From: Sphingomonadales bacterium
GTDB lineage: Bacteria > Pseudomonadota > Alphaproteobacteria > Sphingomonadales > Sphingomonadaceae
Assembly (NCBI GenBank): GCA_013298745.1
Contig: JAAFIT010000140.1
Coordinates: forward strand, 1 to 6,709
Reading direction: 5' to 3'
DNA length: 6,709 nucleotides
Below the pieces are notes generated by a model, which worked only from the letters and a program-made list of their open reading frames with translations, was not told the DNA's origin and ran no database searches. The position numbers and the translations under genes were made by a program. Shown piece after piece: positions 1-6,709 of the stretch (position 1 is its first letter; each line of letters begins with the position of its first letter).

Positions 1-1290
1 GCGCGGGTCGCACTGGGTCTGGTAGCGATCGGCGAGGCCTTCATCGGTAATGGCGATGGCGCCGCCGGTGCATTCGGTCACATTCTGGCCGGTCATTTCG
101 ATATGGATGCCGCCGGCGTGGCTGCCTTCGGCGCGGTGGACGGCGAAAACGCTTTTCACTTCGCTCAAGATTCGGTCGAACGGACGCGTCTTGAGGCCGC
201 CGGCGGCCTTGACTGTGTTGCCGTGCATCGGATCGCACGACCAGATGACGCGCTTACCTTCCTTTTGGACGGCGCGGATCAGGCGCGGCAGATGCGCCTC
301 GACCTTGTCATGGCCGAAACGGGTGATGAGCGTCAGGCGGCCAGGGGTGTTGCCGGGATTCAAGGTGTCGATGAGGCGGATGAGATCGTCGGGCTCGGTC
401 GTCGGGCCGCATTTGAGGCCGAGCGGATTGCCGACGCCGCGCAGGAACTCGACATGCGCCGAACCCGGGAAGCGCGTGCGATCGCCGATCCACAGCATGT
501 GCGCCGAGGTGTCGTACCAGTCGCCGGTCAGCGAATCCTGCCGGGTCATCGCCTGTTCGTAGCCGAGCAACAGCGCTTCGTGGCTGGTGAAGAAGCTGGT
601 GCCCTTCAGTTGCGGCACGGTTTCCGGCGAAATCCCGCAGGCCGCCATGAAATCGAGTGCCTCGCCGATACGGTCAGCCAGCGCCTGATATTGATCGGAC
701 CACAGCGATCGGCCGGTGAAATCGAGGTTCCATTTGTGAACCTGGTGGAGGTTGGCATAGCCGCCCGAGGCAAAGGCGCGCAGCAGGTTAAGCGTCGCGG
801 CCGACTGCATGTAACCGGTCCGCATGCGCTCGGGATCGGGGGTGCGGGCTTCTGCCGTGAAGCTGATATCGTTGACATTGTCGCCGCGATAGCTCGGCAG
901 CGAGACGCCGTCCTGTTCCTCGAAATCGCCCGACCGCGGCTTTGCATATTGCCCCGCCATGCGGCCGACCTTCACCACCGGCATCTTCGACGCGAATGTG
1001 AGGACGACAGCCATCTGCAGCAGCACGCGGAAGGTGTCGCGGATGTTGTTGGGGTGGAAATCGGCAAAGCTTTCGGCGCAATCACCGCCCTGGAGCAAGA
1101 ATGCCTTGCCGGCTTCGACATTCGCTAGTTGCTCAGTAAGGTCCCGCGCTTCGCCGGCGAACACCAGCGGCGGATAGGATTTAAGCTCGGTCTCGACCTT
1201 GGCGAGCGCCGCGGCGTCGGGATAGGCGGGGAGCTGCCGCGCTTCATGGGCGCGCCAGCTGGTCGGGGTCCAGTGATTGATCGTCGTCAT
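1..1290 (-). CDS. Class II 3-deoxy-7-phosphoheptulonate (DAHP) synthase, 3' end cut by window
   Basis: Cytoplasmic enzyme that condenses phosphoenolpyruvate with erythrose 4-phosphate to DAHP, the first step of the shikimate pathway to Phe, Tyr and Trp. I translated 430 codons with no stop; the frame runs off the left edge. Compared with the roughly 450-460 residues usual for the family, only about 20-30 C-terminal residues are missing. The class II metal ligands known from the Mycobacterium tuberculosis enzyme (Cys, His, Glu, Asp) are all visible: C71 in GGDCAESF, H356 in DPMHGNT, E398 in HIEMTG and D428 in the final CDPR. The E and D spacings (42 and 30 residues) match that enzyme. PEP-site segments [13 protein letters not shown] (R110), KCGPTTEP and RFGHDK are present. 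The ATG at 1290 gives the expected N-terminus (MTTINHWTP), though the Shine-Dalgarno match is poor. The start lies 59 bases after the oxygenase stop, so co-transcription is possible. Gene naming varies (aroG in M. tuberculosis), so I give no symbol. Confidence 0.96.
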   Translation of the reverse strand, partial: MTTINHWTPTSWRAHEARQLPAYPDAAALAKVETELKSYPPLVFAGEARDLTEQLANVEAGKAFLLQGGDCAESFADFHPNNIRDTFRVLLQMAVVLTFASKMPVVKVGRMAGQYAKPRSGDFEEQDGVSLPSYRGDNVNDISFTAEARTPDPERMRTGYMQSAATLNLLRAFASGGYANLHQVHKWNLDFTGRSLWSDQYQALADRIGEALDFMAACGISPETVPQLKGTSFFTSHEALLLGYEQAMTRQDSLTGDWYDTSAHMLWIGDRTRFPGSAHVEFLRGVGNPLGLKCGPTTEPDDLIRLIDTLNPGNTPGRLTLITRFGHDKVEAHLPRLIRAVQKEGKRVIWSCDPMHGNTVKAAGGLKTRPFDRILSEVKSVFAVHRAEGSHAGGIHIEMTGQNVTECTGGAIAITDEGLADRYQTQCDPR

Positions 1291-1315
1291 CGTCGGTGCT
1301 TTGCTTCGGTTACGC

Positions 1316-1342
1316 GCCGTGTGCAAGCCCTTCGCGCACGGC
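1316..1342 (-). promoter_or_regulatory. Imperfect hairpin in the oxygenase-DAHP synthase gap
   Basis: Six-base arms GCCGTG (1316-1321) and CACGGC (1337-1342) can pair. Past one mismatch, two further GC pairs extend the stem. It sits in the 59-base gap, ending about 25 bases before the DAHP synthase ATG in the direction of transcription. No T-run follows on the minus strand, so it is not a standard intrinsic terminator. It could be a leader structure or chance pairing in GC-rich DNA. No short leader peptide rich in aromatic residues is seen. Confidence 0.2.
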
Positions 1343-1349
1343 ACGCCGA

Positions 1350-2708
1350 TCAGCCATCGGCGATCCAGTTGCCGTGAAAGCCCAGCGGAACGCGCTGCGG
1401 CAGTGCCACCACCGCCACCGGCGGCGCCGTGATATCGCGCGCATCGAGCAGCACCAGATCGGTTGCCGCGCGCCGTGCATCGACAACCAGGCCCATCAGC
1501 CAGCCATCATTCTCGCCCGCGGTCGGGTGGCGCGGTACGAACACGAATTCGCCTGGAATCCGCCCCCGCCCGAAATCATGCAGCTTGCGGTCCCCGGTTT
1601 CGAGATCATGGGCGATGACGCCAGAGATATCGCCGGCTTCGGCCAGCGTGACACAATAGGCATAGCGATAGGGCTTGCCGGTGAGGCGTTCGTCGAAGCG
1701 CGGGAATTCCTGCGGCAAGGTGTCGATGATCTGGCGGTCGACCCGCCGTGCCATTGGATCGCAAGTCCAGCGTTCGAAGGTGACCGTGGTGGCGCCGGGG
1801 CCGGTCGGGTGCTCCTCGTCGAACACCCGGTCATGGACGGCGACATCCATGACCACCCGGCCATCGGGCAGATCATAGGCGTTGCAGGGGTGGAACACCT
1901 GTGCCGGCGCGACATCGCACCAGATCACATCATCGGCGCTGCCTTCGCGCGGCAAAAGTCCGACGCGGGCGGGATGGGCATCATTCCAGCGATAGGGAAA
2001 GCCGACTCCGGCGCGCGCCGCCGGCATCGAAAAGGTGACCGGCAGATCGAGGATGAGCACGAAGCGCGCGGTGATGGCGCAATCATGGATCATCGGGCCA
2101 TCGCTGACCGGAACCGCGACTTCGCGGCGCACCCTGCCATCGGTGCCGACGACGACGTGGCGAACGAACGCCGTGTTGCCGCCATTGTAGCAGATGGCGT
2201 GGAGTTCACCGCTGTCTGGATCGCGGTGCGGGTGGGCCGAAAAGCCGCCCATCCTGAGGCTGCCATCGAGATCGGTGTGCGCGACGGTGCCGAGCAGGCT
2301 GTCGAGTGCCACCGGAAAGCCGCCGGCTTCCACCAGGGCCAGAAACTTGCCGGCATGGCCGATGATGTTGGTGTTGACGGTATCGGTGCGTTCGTCGCGC
2401 GGGCCGGGCGCCGACGCTTCGCCCAAGGCAGCGCTGACGCGGTTCGATCGCACATAGCGGTTGCGATACCATTCGGCCTTGCCGTCGGCGAGGCGGATGC
2501 CATGCACCATGCCGTCGCCGGCAAACCAATGGTAGAAGCGCGGGTTGGGCGGCGTGACCGGATTGGGGCCGATGCGGATGTAAGTGCCGTTGAGCGAGGT
2601 GGGCAGGGTGCCGGTGACGGGCAGCGCCGTGGCGGTCAGTTCATCGGCGACCGGCGCATACACGCCTTCGAGATAGGGATTGGTCTCGATTTTCGCTTGG
2701 CTAGCCAT
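1350..2708 (-). CDS. Carotenoid oxygenase family protein (carotenoid/stilbene cleavage dioxygenase fold)
   Basis: Predicted non-heme iron dioxygenase of 452 residues that cleaves a double bond of an apocarotenoid, stilbene or similar substrate into two carbonyl products. No signal peptide is seen. The four histidines that bind Fe(II) in this seven-bladed propeller family are all present: H159 (SAHPHRDP), H208 (MIHDCAIT), H273 (FHPCNAY) and H445 (GFHGNW, near the C-terminus). Three second-shell glutamates also appear: E127 (VEAGGFP), E334 (QEFPRF) and E387 (GEFVFVPR). The N-terminal signatures RIGPNP and [11 protein letters not shown] are typical. An active iron enzyme is therefore likely, but the substrate is not settled. 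By my recalled alignment with Novosphingobium NOV1, the Tyr and Lys that hold the stilbene phenol are replaced here (A93, V126), which argues against a lignostilbene dioxygenase. Sphingomonads make carotenoids, so an apocarotenoid substrate is plausible. The ATG at 2708 has GGGAG eight bases upstream. It lies downstream of gor behind a likely terminator, so it probably has its own promoter. Confidence 0.93.
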   Translation of the reverse strand: MASQAKIETNPYLEGVYAPVADELTATALPVTGTLPTSLNGTYIRIGPNPVTPPNPRFYHWFAGDGMVHGIRLADGKAEWYRNRYVRSNRVSAALGEASAPGPRDERTDTVNTNIIGHAGKFLALVEAGGFPVALDSLLGTVAHTDLDGSLRMGGFSAHPHRDPDSGELHAICYNGGNTAFVRHVVVGTDGRVRREVAVPVSDGPMIHDCAITARFVLILDLPVTFSMPAARAGVGFPYRWNDAHPARVGLLPREGSADDVIWCDVAPAQVFHPCNAYDLPDGRVVMDVAVHDRVFDEEHPTGPGATTVTFERWTCDPMARRVDRQIIDTLPQEFPRFDERLTGKPYRYAYCVTLAEAGDISGVIAHDLETGDRKLHDFGRGRIPGEFVFVPRHPTAGENDGWLMGLVVDARRAATDLVLLDARDITAPPVAVVALPQRVPLGFHGNWIADG

Positions 2709-2716
2709 AGTGCGAT

Positions 2717-2721
2717 CTCCC
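2717..2721 (-). promoter_or_regulatory. Ribosome binding site of the carotenoid oxygenase gene
   Basis: On the minus strand GGGAG precedes the ATG at 2708 with an eight-base spacer (ATCGCACT). This is the clearest Shine-Dalgarno match among the minus-strand genes apart from purA, and it fixes the start as MASQAK. Confidence 0.7.
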
Positions 2722-2733
2722 GGCAGGAAGATT

Positions 2734-2743
2734 GAGCCGGCTC
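2734..2743. promoter_or_regulatory. 10-base perfect palindrome upstream of the oxygenase gene
   Basis: GAGCCGGCTC is a perfect palindrome 25 bases upstream of the oxygenase ATG and downstream of the gor terminator candidate. A minus-strand TTGACC (2752-2757) lies just upstream and resembles a -35 box. The hexamer 18 bases further on (AATCTT, 2728-2733) is a poor -10 match and would put the transcript start almost on the ribosome binding site. An operator or promoter role is therefore only a guess. Confidence 0.2.
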
Positions 2744-2766
2744 GGCCCTTCGGTCAAGCCGCGCGC

Positions 2767-2796
2767 AAAAGGGAGGGCGCGGGCAAAGCCCGCGCC
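2767..2796 (-). terminator. Intrinsic terminator candidate after gor
   Basis: A perfect 9-base stem, GGCGCGGGC/GCCCGCGCC (2776-2796), has a three-base loop. Read on the minus strand it is followed by CTCCC and then TTTT (2770-2767). It begins 56 bases after the gor stop codon, where a terminator for that gene is expected. The T-run is short and set back by five bases, so efficiency is uncertain. No T-run follows on the plus strand. Confidence 0.6.
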
Positions 2797-2852
2797 AGCG
2801 CCGGATGGGTTCGAGGCGCGGAGACCGCCTCGCCCCGCCGGCCGCGCTGCGC

Positions 2853-4193
2853 CTACCGCATCAGCACCAGTTCCTCGCTCATCGTCGGGTGCAGCGCGAC
2901 GGTGTCGTCGAATTGCGCCTTGGTCAGGCCGGCCTTCACGGCAATGGCGACGGCCTGCAGGATTTCCGGCGCATCGGGGCCGATCATGTGCGCGCCAACC
3001 ACCTTGTCGGTCGCGGCATCGACAACCAGCTTGTAAAGCGCTCGCTCGTTGCGGCCGGCGAGAACGTTGCGCATCGGTCGGAAATCCGAGGTGAAGATAC
3101 GCACATCGCCGAGCGTGTTGCGCGCCGCCGCTTCGCCCATGCCGACGCTGCCGAGGGGCGGGTTGGAGAAGACCGCGCTGGGGATCGCGCTGTAATCGAC
3201 GCGCCATTTGCGCGTGCCGAACAGGCGATCGGCGACGGCATGGCCTTCGCGAATGGCGATCGGCGTCAATTGAACCCGGTCGGTCACATCGCCGACGGCA
3301 TGGATATGCGGCACATTGGTCTGGCTGTCGGCATCGACGGCAATGGCGCCGCTGTCGGTGACCGCAACGCCGGCCGCTTCCAGCCCCAGACCTTCGATGT
3401 TTGGTCGCCGACCGACCGCCCAGAGGAAGCAATCGGTCTCCAGCGACTTGCCGTCGGTGAAGTGGACGGTGATGCAATCTCCCGTCTTCTCAAGCCGTTC
3501 GAGGCGGCAGTTGAGCTTGAAGTTGATGCCCTTGGCCATCGAGATGGTCAGCAACCGGTCAGCCAGCGCCGGTTCCCAATCGCGCAAGATCGTCTCGCTA
3601 CGGTTGATCAGCGTCACCTCGACGCCGAGTTCGTGGAAGATGCCGGCAAATTCATTGGCGATATAGCCGCCGCCGGCGATGACGATCCGCTTTGGCAGCG
3701 CGGGAAGATGGAAGACCTCGTTCGAGGTGATGCCGAGTTCGGCGCCGGGAACATCGGGGATGAACGGCCGCGCCCCGGTGGCGATCAGGATATGCTTCGC
3801 CGTAACGCGCTTGCCTTCGACATCGAGCGTGTGGGGATCGATGAAGGTGGCGCGGCCGAGCAGAGTGGTGACCTTGTGGCTGTCGAGCGTGTTTTGATAG
3901 AGGCCGTTGAGGCGATCGACCTCGCCCAGCACATTGTCGCGCAGCGTCGGCCAATCGAAGGACTTGCCCTCGATCTGCCAGCCGAAGCGCTTGGCGTCCT
4001 CGAGGTCCTCGGCGAAATGCGCGCCATAGACGAGCAGCTTTTTCGGCACGCAACCGCGGATGACGCAGGTGCCGCCGACGCGGTGCTCCTCGGCCACCGC
4101 GACATTGGCACCATGGCCGGCGGCGATGCGGCTGGCGCGCACCCCGCCCGAGCCGGCACCGATAACGAAAAGATCATGGTCGAAGCTGGTCAT
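2853..4193 (-). CDS. gor: Glutathione-disulfide reductase (NADPH)
   Basis: Cytoplasmic homodimeric flavoenzyme that reduces glutathione disulfide to two GSH with NADPH, maintaining the thiol pool against oxidants. The 446 residues match the family length. Visible in order are: the FAD-binding GAGSGG (12-17); the redox-active disulfide C43/C48 in GGTCVIRGCVPKK; the second nucleotide-binding motif GGGYIA (174-179); the FAD motif HAVGDV (298-303); and the C-terminal catalytic HPTMSE, with H435 and E440 supplied across the dimer. R198 and R204 follow the second motif with the same spacing as the two arginines that select NADPH in Escherichia coli glutathione reductase. This favours glutathione reductase over dihydrolipoamide dehydrogenase, which uses NAD. 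Trypanothione reductase is very unlikely in this context. The CVIRGCVPKK variant is shared with cyanobacterial, plant and many alphaproteobacterial enzymes. The ATG at 4193 is right at the FAD fold but has no strong Shine-Dalgarno. The stop is TAG. Its 5' region is shared with the divergent TM2 gene. Confidence 0.96.
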   Translation of the reverse strand: MTSFDHDLFVIGAGSGGVRASRIAAGHGANVAVAEEHRVGGTCVIRGCVPKKLLVYGAHFAEDLEDAKRFGWQIEGKSFDWPTLRDNVLGEVDRLNGLYQNTLDSHKVTTLLGRATFIDPHTLDVEGKRVTAKHILIATGARPFIPDVPGAELGITSNEVFHLPALPKRIVIAGGGYIANEFAGIFHELGVEVTLINRSETILRDWEPALADRLLTISMAKGINFKLNCRLERLEKTGDCITVHFTDGKSLETDCFLWAVGRRPNIEGLGLEAAGVAVTDSGAIAVDADSQTNVPHIHAVGDVTDRVQLTPIAIREGHAVADRLFGTRKWRVDYSAIPSAVFSNPPLGSVGMGEAAARNTLGDVRIFTSDFRPMRNVLAGRNERALYKLVVDAATDKVVGAHMIGPDAPEILQAVAIAVKAGLTKAQFDDTVALHPTMSEELVLMR

Positions 4194-4248
4194 GGCGTGT
4201 CCGTGTCTGATGCCGGAGAGGGCGATTGCCGTGCCGGGTTAAGGCCGA

Positions 4249-4265
4249 TTGGCGCGAACCGCCAA
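4249..4265. promoter_or_regulatory. Inverted repeat in the gor/TM2 divergent region
   Basis: TTGGCG and CGCCAA form a perfect 6-base inverted repeat around a 5-base spacer (CGAAC). It lies 56 bases upstream of the gor ATG and 74 bases upstream of the TM2 gene, in the 145-base region that must hold promoters for both. The geometry suits a dimeric regulator, but I cannot match it to a known site, and short GC-rich repeats arise by chance. I could not assign convincing -35/-10 pairs in either direction. Confidence 0.25.
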
Positions 4266-4315
4266 CCGATTTGTTCGTTCGCCGTTATCGATTCGTTGCA
4301 CCCTTGCATCATCGC

Positions 4316-4329
4316 GTGGCGCGGGCCAC
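4316..4329 (+). promoter_or_regulatory. Small hairpin in the TM2 gene leader
   Basis: GTGGC and GCCAC form a perfect 5-base stem with a GCGG loop, ending nine bases before the ATG at 4339. The usual ribosome binding window holds no clear Shine-Dalgarno: the only purine-rich patch, GGGG at 4334-4337, is one base from the ATG. The hairpin could modulate initiation, or the message could be leaderless or short-leadered. Chance is possible. Confidence 0.2.
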
Positions 4330-4338
4330 ATCTGGGGT

Positions 4339-4761
4339 ATGACTGACACCGTTTCCACCGCGAAGCCCGATCTTGCCTTGTACGAAGCCGGGCGCAAATC
4401 AACGCTTGTCGCTTATCTGCTGTGGTTCTTCCTCGGCCTCTTCGGCGCGCATCGCTTTTACACGCGCGCCGGCAAGACCGGCTGGTGGATGCTGGCGCTG
4501 CACGTCGGCGGCTGGCTGCTCGTCGGCATCGGCTATTGGTCGGGCGCGCAGACCGATACCCAGACGATCGAAACGGTCTTCGGGTCATCGACCAACACTT
4601 CGATCAGCTTCGATGGCAGCGGCGGACCGCTCGCCGGCATCGGCGGCGTCATGCGCTCGCTGGCCTGGCTGTGGTGGCTGATCGATATCGTGCTGGTGCC
4701 GGGGCTGGTGCGCGGCTGGAACAACCGGCTCGCAGCGGGTCTGGGAATGGCCATTCGCTGA
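4339..4761 (+). CDS. TM2 domain-containing inner-membrane protein
   Basis: Small predicted integral membrane protein of 140 residues with no known biochemical function. The TM2 signature is clear: a hydrophobic helix at about 23-41 ends in LGLFGAHRFYTRAGKTGWW, close to the family's G-x-H-R-F-Y-x-G consensus with T in place of the usual L/V. A second hydrophobic segment follows at about 49-67. A third at about 108-124 ends in WWLIDIVLVPGLVRGWN, the usual C-terminal half of the domain. In the standard family the second helix runs directly into W-x-L-I-D. Here a Ser/Thr/Gly-rich stretch of about 40 residues (68-107) separates them. I chose ATG 4339 because the in-frame upstream extension to a TTG at 4249 would add about 30 basic residues unlike the family and run through the regulatory region. 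The gene is divergent from gor and convergent with purA, so it is probably transcribed alone. Confidence 0.85.
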   Translation: MTDTVSTAKPDLALYEAGRKSTLVAYLLWFFLGLFGAHRFYTRAGKTGWWMLALHVGGWLLVGIGYWSGAQTDTQTIETVFGSSTNTSISFDGSGGPLAGIGGVMRSLAWLWWLIDIVLVPGLVRGWNNRLAAGLGMAIR

Positions 4762-4782
4762 CCACCGGCGCTGTTTCGAAAA

Positions 4783-4820
4783 GCCAGACGAAAACGCGGA
4801 ATCTCTGGCCTTTCGATTTT
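4783..4820. terminator. Weak, possibly bidirectional terminator between the TM2 gene and purA
   Basis: GCCAGA (4783-4788) and TCTGGC (4804-4809) form a 6-base stem with a 15-base loop. On the plus strand it is followed by CTTTCGATTTT; on the minus strand TTTT follows the stem at once (AAAA at 4779-4782). T-runs on both sides suit the gap between two convergent genes. It starts 22 bases after the TM2 stop. The short stem and long loop make this weak. Confidence 0.4.
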
Positions 4821-4822
4821 CA

Positions 4823-4844
4823 GACGCGCGGCCCGTTGCGCGTC
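4823..4844. repeat. Inverted repeat in the TM2-purA convergent gap
   Basis: GACGCGC and GCGCGTC form a perfect 7-base stem with an 8-base loop (GGCCCGTT), three bases after the plus-strand T-run of the neighbouring hairpin. No T-run follows in either direction, so alone it is not an intrinsic terminator. It may stabilise 3' ends, or read together with the adjacent hairpin. The rest of this 181-base gap (4762-4942) holds no gene I can support. Confidence 0.35.
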
Positions 4845-4942
4845 CTGATCCAGCGATGAGAAAGAGCGATATTCCAGATAGGTTAGCATATTTCGCGGCT
4901 GTAGGACAGGCCATGCCGCCGGAGGCAAACGAGCCGCCTGCC

Positions 4943-6232
4943 TCAATCCATGAAAGGATCGCGCACCAAAATCGTGTCGTCGCGCTGTGGCGAGGTGCTG
5001 ACCAGCGCGACGGGGCATTCGGTCAATTCCTCGATGCGCCGGACATATTTGATCGCCTGCGCCGGCAGATCGGCCCAGCGGCGGGCGCCGGCGGTCGATT
5101 CGCTCCAGCCGGCGAACTCTTCATAGACCGGCACGACCCGCGCCTGATCGGCCGAGTGCGCCGGAAAATGATCGAGAACCTGCCCGTCAAGCCTGTAGCC
5201 GGTGCAGATCCGCAGCGTTTCAAAGCCATCGAGCACGTCGAGCTTGGTCAGCGCCATGCCGGTGACGCCCGAAACCGCGATGGCCTGGCGCACCAGCACG
5301 GCATCGAACCAGCCGCAACGACGCTTGCGACCCGTCACCGTGCCGAATTCATGGCCGCGCTGGCCCAGCTTTTCGCCGTCGGCATTGTCCTGTTCGGTCG
5401 GGAAGGGGCCGGACCCGACGCGCGTTGTGTATGCCTTGACGATGCCGAGGACATAGCCGACCGCATTCGGTCCCATGCCGCTGCCTGCGGCCGCCTGGCC
5501 CGCCACCACATTCGACGAAGTGACGAACGGGTAGGTGCCGTGATCGACATCGAGCAGCACGCCCTGCGCGCCTTCGAACAGGATGCGACTGCGCTTGGCC
5601 TTGGCGTCGCGCAGCGTCGTCCACACCGGCTTGACGAAGGGCAGGACCGCAGGCGCGATGTCGTGCAATTGCGCCAGCAGCGCTTCGCGGTCTACGGGCG
5701 CGATGCCGAAGCCGGTGCGCAAGGCATTGTGATGGGCAAGCAAGCGATCGAGCTGCGGGCCGATGTCCTCCAGATGCGCGAGATCGCAGACGCGCAGCGC
5801 GCGTCGCCCGGCCTTGTCTTCATAGGCCGGGCCGATGCCGCGGCGGGTGGTGCCGATCTTGCCGGCGCCCGAGGCGTCTTCGCGAGCACCATCGAGGTCG
5901 CGATGCAGCGGCAGGATCAGCGGGCACTGGTCCGATACCTGAAGATTCTCCGGTGAAATTTTCACGCCCATGCCACTGATGCGCGCGACTTCATCGCGGA
6001 AGTGCCAGGGATCGAATACAACGCCGTTGCCGATGACGCTCAAGGTGCCGCGGACGATGCCCGAGGGCAAAAGGCTCAGCTTGTAGACGTTTTCACCCAC
6101 AACCAGCGTATGGCCGGCGTTGTGGCCGCCCTGGAAGCGCACCACGACATCGGCGCGTTCGGACAGCCAATCGACAATCTTGCCTTTGCCTTCATCACCC
6201 CATTGGGCGCCGATGACGGTTACGTTGGGCAT
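4943..6232 (-). CDS. purA: Adenylosuccinate synthase
   Basis: Cytoplasmic homodimeric enzyme that joins IMP and aspartate using GTP to form adenylosuccinate, the committed step from IMP to AMP. The 429 residues match the usual bacterial length. The N-terminal GTP-binding loop [11 protein letters not shown] carries catalytic D13, and H41 follows in GGHNAGHT. The IMP-site segment [14 protein letters not shown] (127-140) leads to R143, which reaches the partner subunit. Further signatures are [23 protein letters not shown] (within 219-241), [10 protein letters not shown] (271-280), the aspartate loop TGRKRRCGW (300-308) and the guanine-contact segment TKLDVLDG (329-336). No key residue is missing. 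The ATG at 6232 has GAAGGA six bases upstream. It begins 34 bases after the hisZ stop, so the two are likely one transcript. The gene ends tail-to-tail with the TM2 gene. Confidence 0.98.
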   Translation of the reverse strand: MPNVTVIGAQWGDEGKGKIVDWLSERADVVVRFQGGHNAGHTLVVGENVYKLSLLPSGIVRGTLSVIGNGVVFDPWHFRDEVARISGMGVKISPENLQVSDQCPLILPLHRDLDGAREDASGAGKIGTTRRGIGPAYEDKAGRRALRVCDLAHLEDIGPQLDRLLAHHNALRTGFGIAPVDREALLAQLHDIAPAVLPFVKPVWTTLRDAKAKRSRILFEGAQGVLLDVDHGTYPFVTSSNVVAGQAAAGSGMGPNAVGYVLGIVKAYTTRVGSGPFPTEQDNADGEKLGQRGHEFGTVTGRKRRCGWFDAVLVRQAIAVSGVTGMALTKLDVLDGFETLRICTGYRLDGQVLDHFPAHSADQARVVPVYEEFAGWSESTAGARRWADLPAQAIKYVRRIEELTECPVALVSTSPQRDDTILVRDPFMD

Positions 6233-6238
6233 CGTGGT

Positions 6239-6244
6239 TCCTTC
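6239..6244 (-). promoter_or_regulatory. Ribosome binding site of purA
   Basis: On the minus strand GAAGGA lies six bases (ACCACG) before the purA ATG at 6232. It supports MPNVTVIG as the true N-terminus and independent re-initiation after the hisZ stop. Confidence 0.65.
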
Positions 6245-6266
6245 GCCGCTGCCGGCAGGGGAGAGG

Positions 6267-6709
6267 TTAAATCGGTTTCGGCTCTACGCCATCGAGGATG
6301 TGCGTGCAGCGAAAATCCGCAGGGTTGGCATCATGGCTGAGCGCCGCGACCGTTGACCAGCCCTGGGCACGCAGCGACGCGGCAATCGCCGGATCGGTGC
6401 CCAGCGGCACCAGCACGCGGCGCGGATCGACAACGCCGAGGCCGGCATCGACCAGCCCGTCGACATACAGCGAAAAGCCGATTGCCGGCTCGCGGCCGCC
6501 CGCCGGGGTGACGATGTCATAGGCGCCGCCGCGGCCGATTTCGCCCGAAACGCCGTCGCCGAACAGCGAAAAGCCGATCCAGGTCTGATATTCGAAGCCG
6601 TGGCGCTCGGTCGGATCGAGTGTCACGGCAATACCCGACAGGCCTGCGACCAAGGCGGCCACCGCATCGAGACGGGCCTTGACGGCGTCCGGCAGCGCCA
6701 GCGCCGCAA
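6267..6709 (-). CDS. hisZ: ATP phosphoribosyltransferase regulatory subunit, C-terminal part (5' end outside window)
   Basis: HisZ is a catalytically inactive relative of histidyl-tRNA synthetase. It pairs with the short form of HisG to make an active, histidine-sensitive ATP phosphoribosyltransferase, the first enzyme of histidine synthesis. The last 146 codons are visible; the frame is open to the right edge, so the start is not in the window. The class II synthetase-like core shows as [16 protein letters not shown] followed by [10 protein letters not shown] (the counterpart of the synthetase G-G-R-Y-D motif) and later [11 protein letters not shown]. The protein then ends within about 60 residues ([13 protein letters not shown], stop TAA). 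The absence of a C-terminal anticodon-binding domain, together with the degenerate motif, separates it from true HisRS. It lies 34 bases upstream of purA. A short-form hisG is predicted elsewhere in the genome. Confidence 0.88.
   Translation of the reverse strand, partial: AALALPDAVKARLDAVAALVAGLSGIAVTLDPTERHGFEYQTWIGFSLFGDGVSGEIGRGGAYDIVTPAGGREPAIGFSLYVDGLVDAGLGVVDPRRVLVPLGTDPAIAASLRAQGWSTVAALSHDANPADFRCTHILDGVEPKPI

Noticed and set aside
103..1128. 341-codon plus-strand open frame opposite the DAHP synthase
   Set aside because: The minus strand encodes a class II DAHP synthase with all metal ligands. This frame is an antisense shadow.
1296..2735. 479-codon plus-strand open frame opposite the oxygenase gene
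   Set aside because: The minus-strand protein has all family motifs. The plus-strand frame is rich in Arg/Ala/Gly/His with no recognisable domain, as expected where G/C third-codon bias removes stops from the antisense frame.
4249..4338. N-terminal extension of the TM2 protein from an upstream TTG
   Set aside because: The extension is basic and unlike TM2 proteins, and it would cover the inverted repeat and probable promoter region. The ATG at 4339 gives a normal N-terminus.
2805..4346. 513-codon plus-strand open frame opposite gor
   Set aside because: Same composition artefact. It spans gor, both its flanks and the TM2 start, and has no domain I recognise.
4922..4944. GAGGCA/TGCCTC inverted repeat overlapping the purA stop codon as a purA terminator
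   Set aside because: The stem is 6 bases with an 11-base loop and no T-run follows on the minus strand. It is not distinguishable from chance in this composition.
4856..5956. 366-codon plus-strand open frame opposite purA, including a possible small gene in the convergent gap
   Set aside because: Only its first 30 or so codons are outside purA. No ribosome binding site or family motif is seen, and purA is unambiguous.
6267..6709. Histidyl-tRNA synthetase
   Set aside because: The protein ends shortly after the core motifs with no anticodon-binding domain, and the GGRYD-type motif is altered to GRGGAYD, which fits HisZ.
1..6709. CRISPR array, transposon, prophage, defence island or other accessory system
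   Set aside because: There are no spaced direct repeats, terminal inverted repeats, integrase or transposase motifs, or composition breaks. All genes are intact housekeeping or common family members apart from truncation at the window edges.

Overview
This GC-rich window reads as chromosomal DNA of an alphaproteobacterium, most likely a sphingomonad (order Sphingomonadales). The assignment rests on inference from three things: a hisZ-purA pair, a class II DAHP synthase, and a glutathione reductase with the GTCVIRGCVPKK redox motif, together with codons strongly biased to G/C in the third position. I see no rRNA, tRNA, CRISPR, transposase, phage gene or attachment site.

Layout. Five of the six genes lie on the minus strand. 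From right to left in their direction of transcription they are: the C-terminal part of hisZ (6709-6267, its N-terminus outside the window), purA (6232-4943), gor (4193-2853), a carotenoid-oxygenase-family gene (2708-1350), and a class II DAHP synthase (1290-1, lacking only its extreme C-terminus). One small gene for a TM2-domain membrane protein lies on the plus strand (4339-4761). It is divergent from gor and convergent with purA. No gene-free stretch exceeds about 180 bases. The gaps hold one good hairpin terminator candidate after gor, a weaker apparently bidirectional one between the TM2 gene and purA, and a few short palindromes.

How the genes work together. hisZ and purA are 34 bases apart and probably co-transcribed. 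HisZ supports the first step of histidine synthesis, a pathway that consumes ATP and releases the purine intermediate AICAR. PurA commits IMP to AMP. gor makes reduced glutathione. The oxygenase and the DAHP synthase (entry to the shikimate pathway) are 59 bases apart on the same strand, but nothing in their functions links them clearly.

The window is mostly ordinary housekeeping DNA and I found no convincing undescribed system. The points most worth a second look are the oxygenase, whose iron ligands are intact but whose stilbene-phenol-binding positions appear replaced, and the TM2 protein, whose domain is split by an insertion of about 40 residues. The long plus-strand open frames opposite every gene are composition artefacts.
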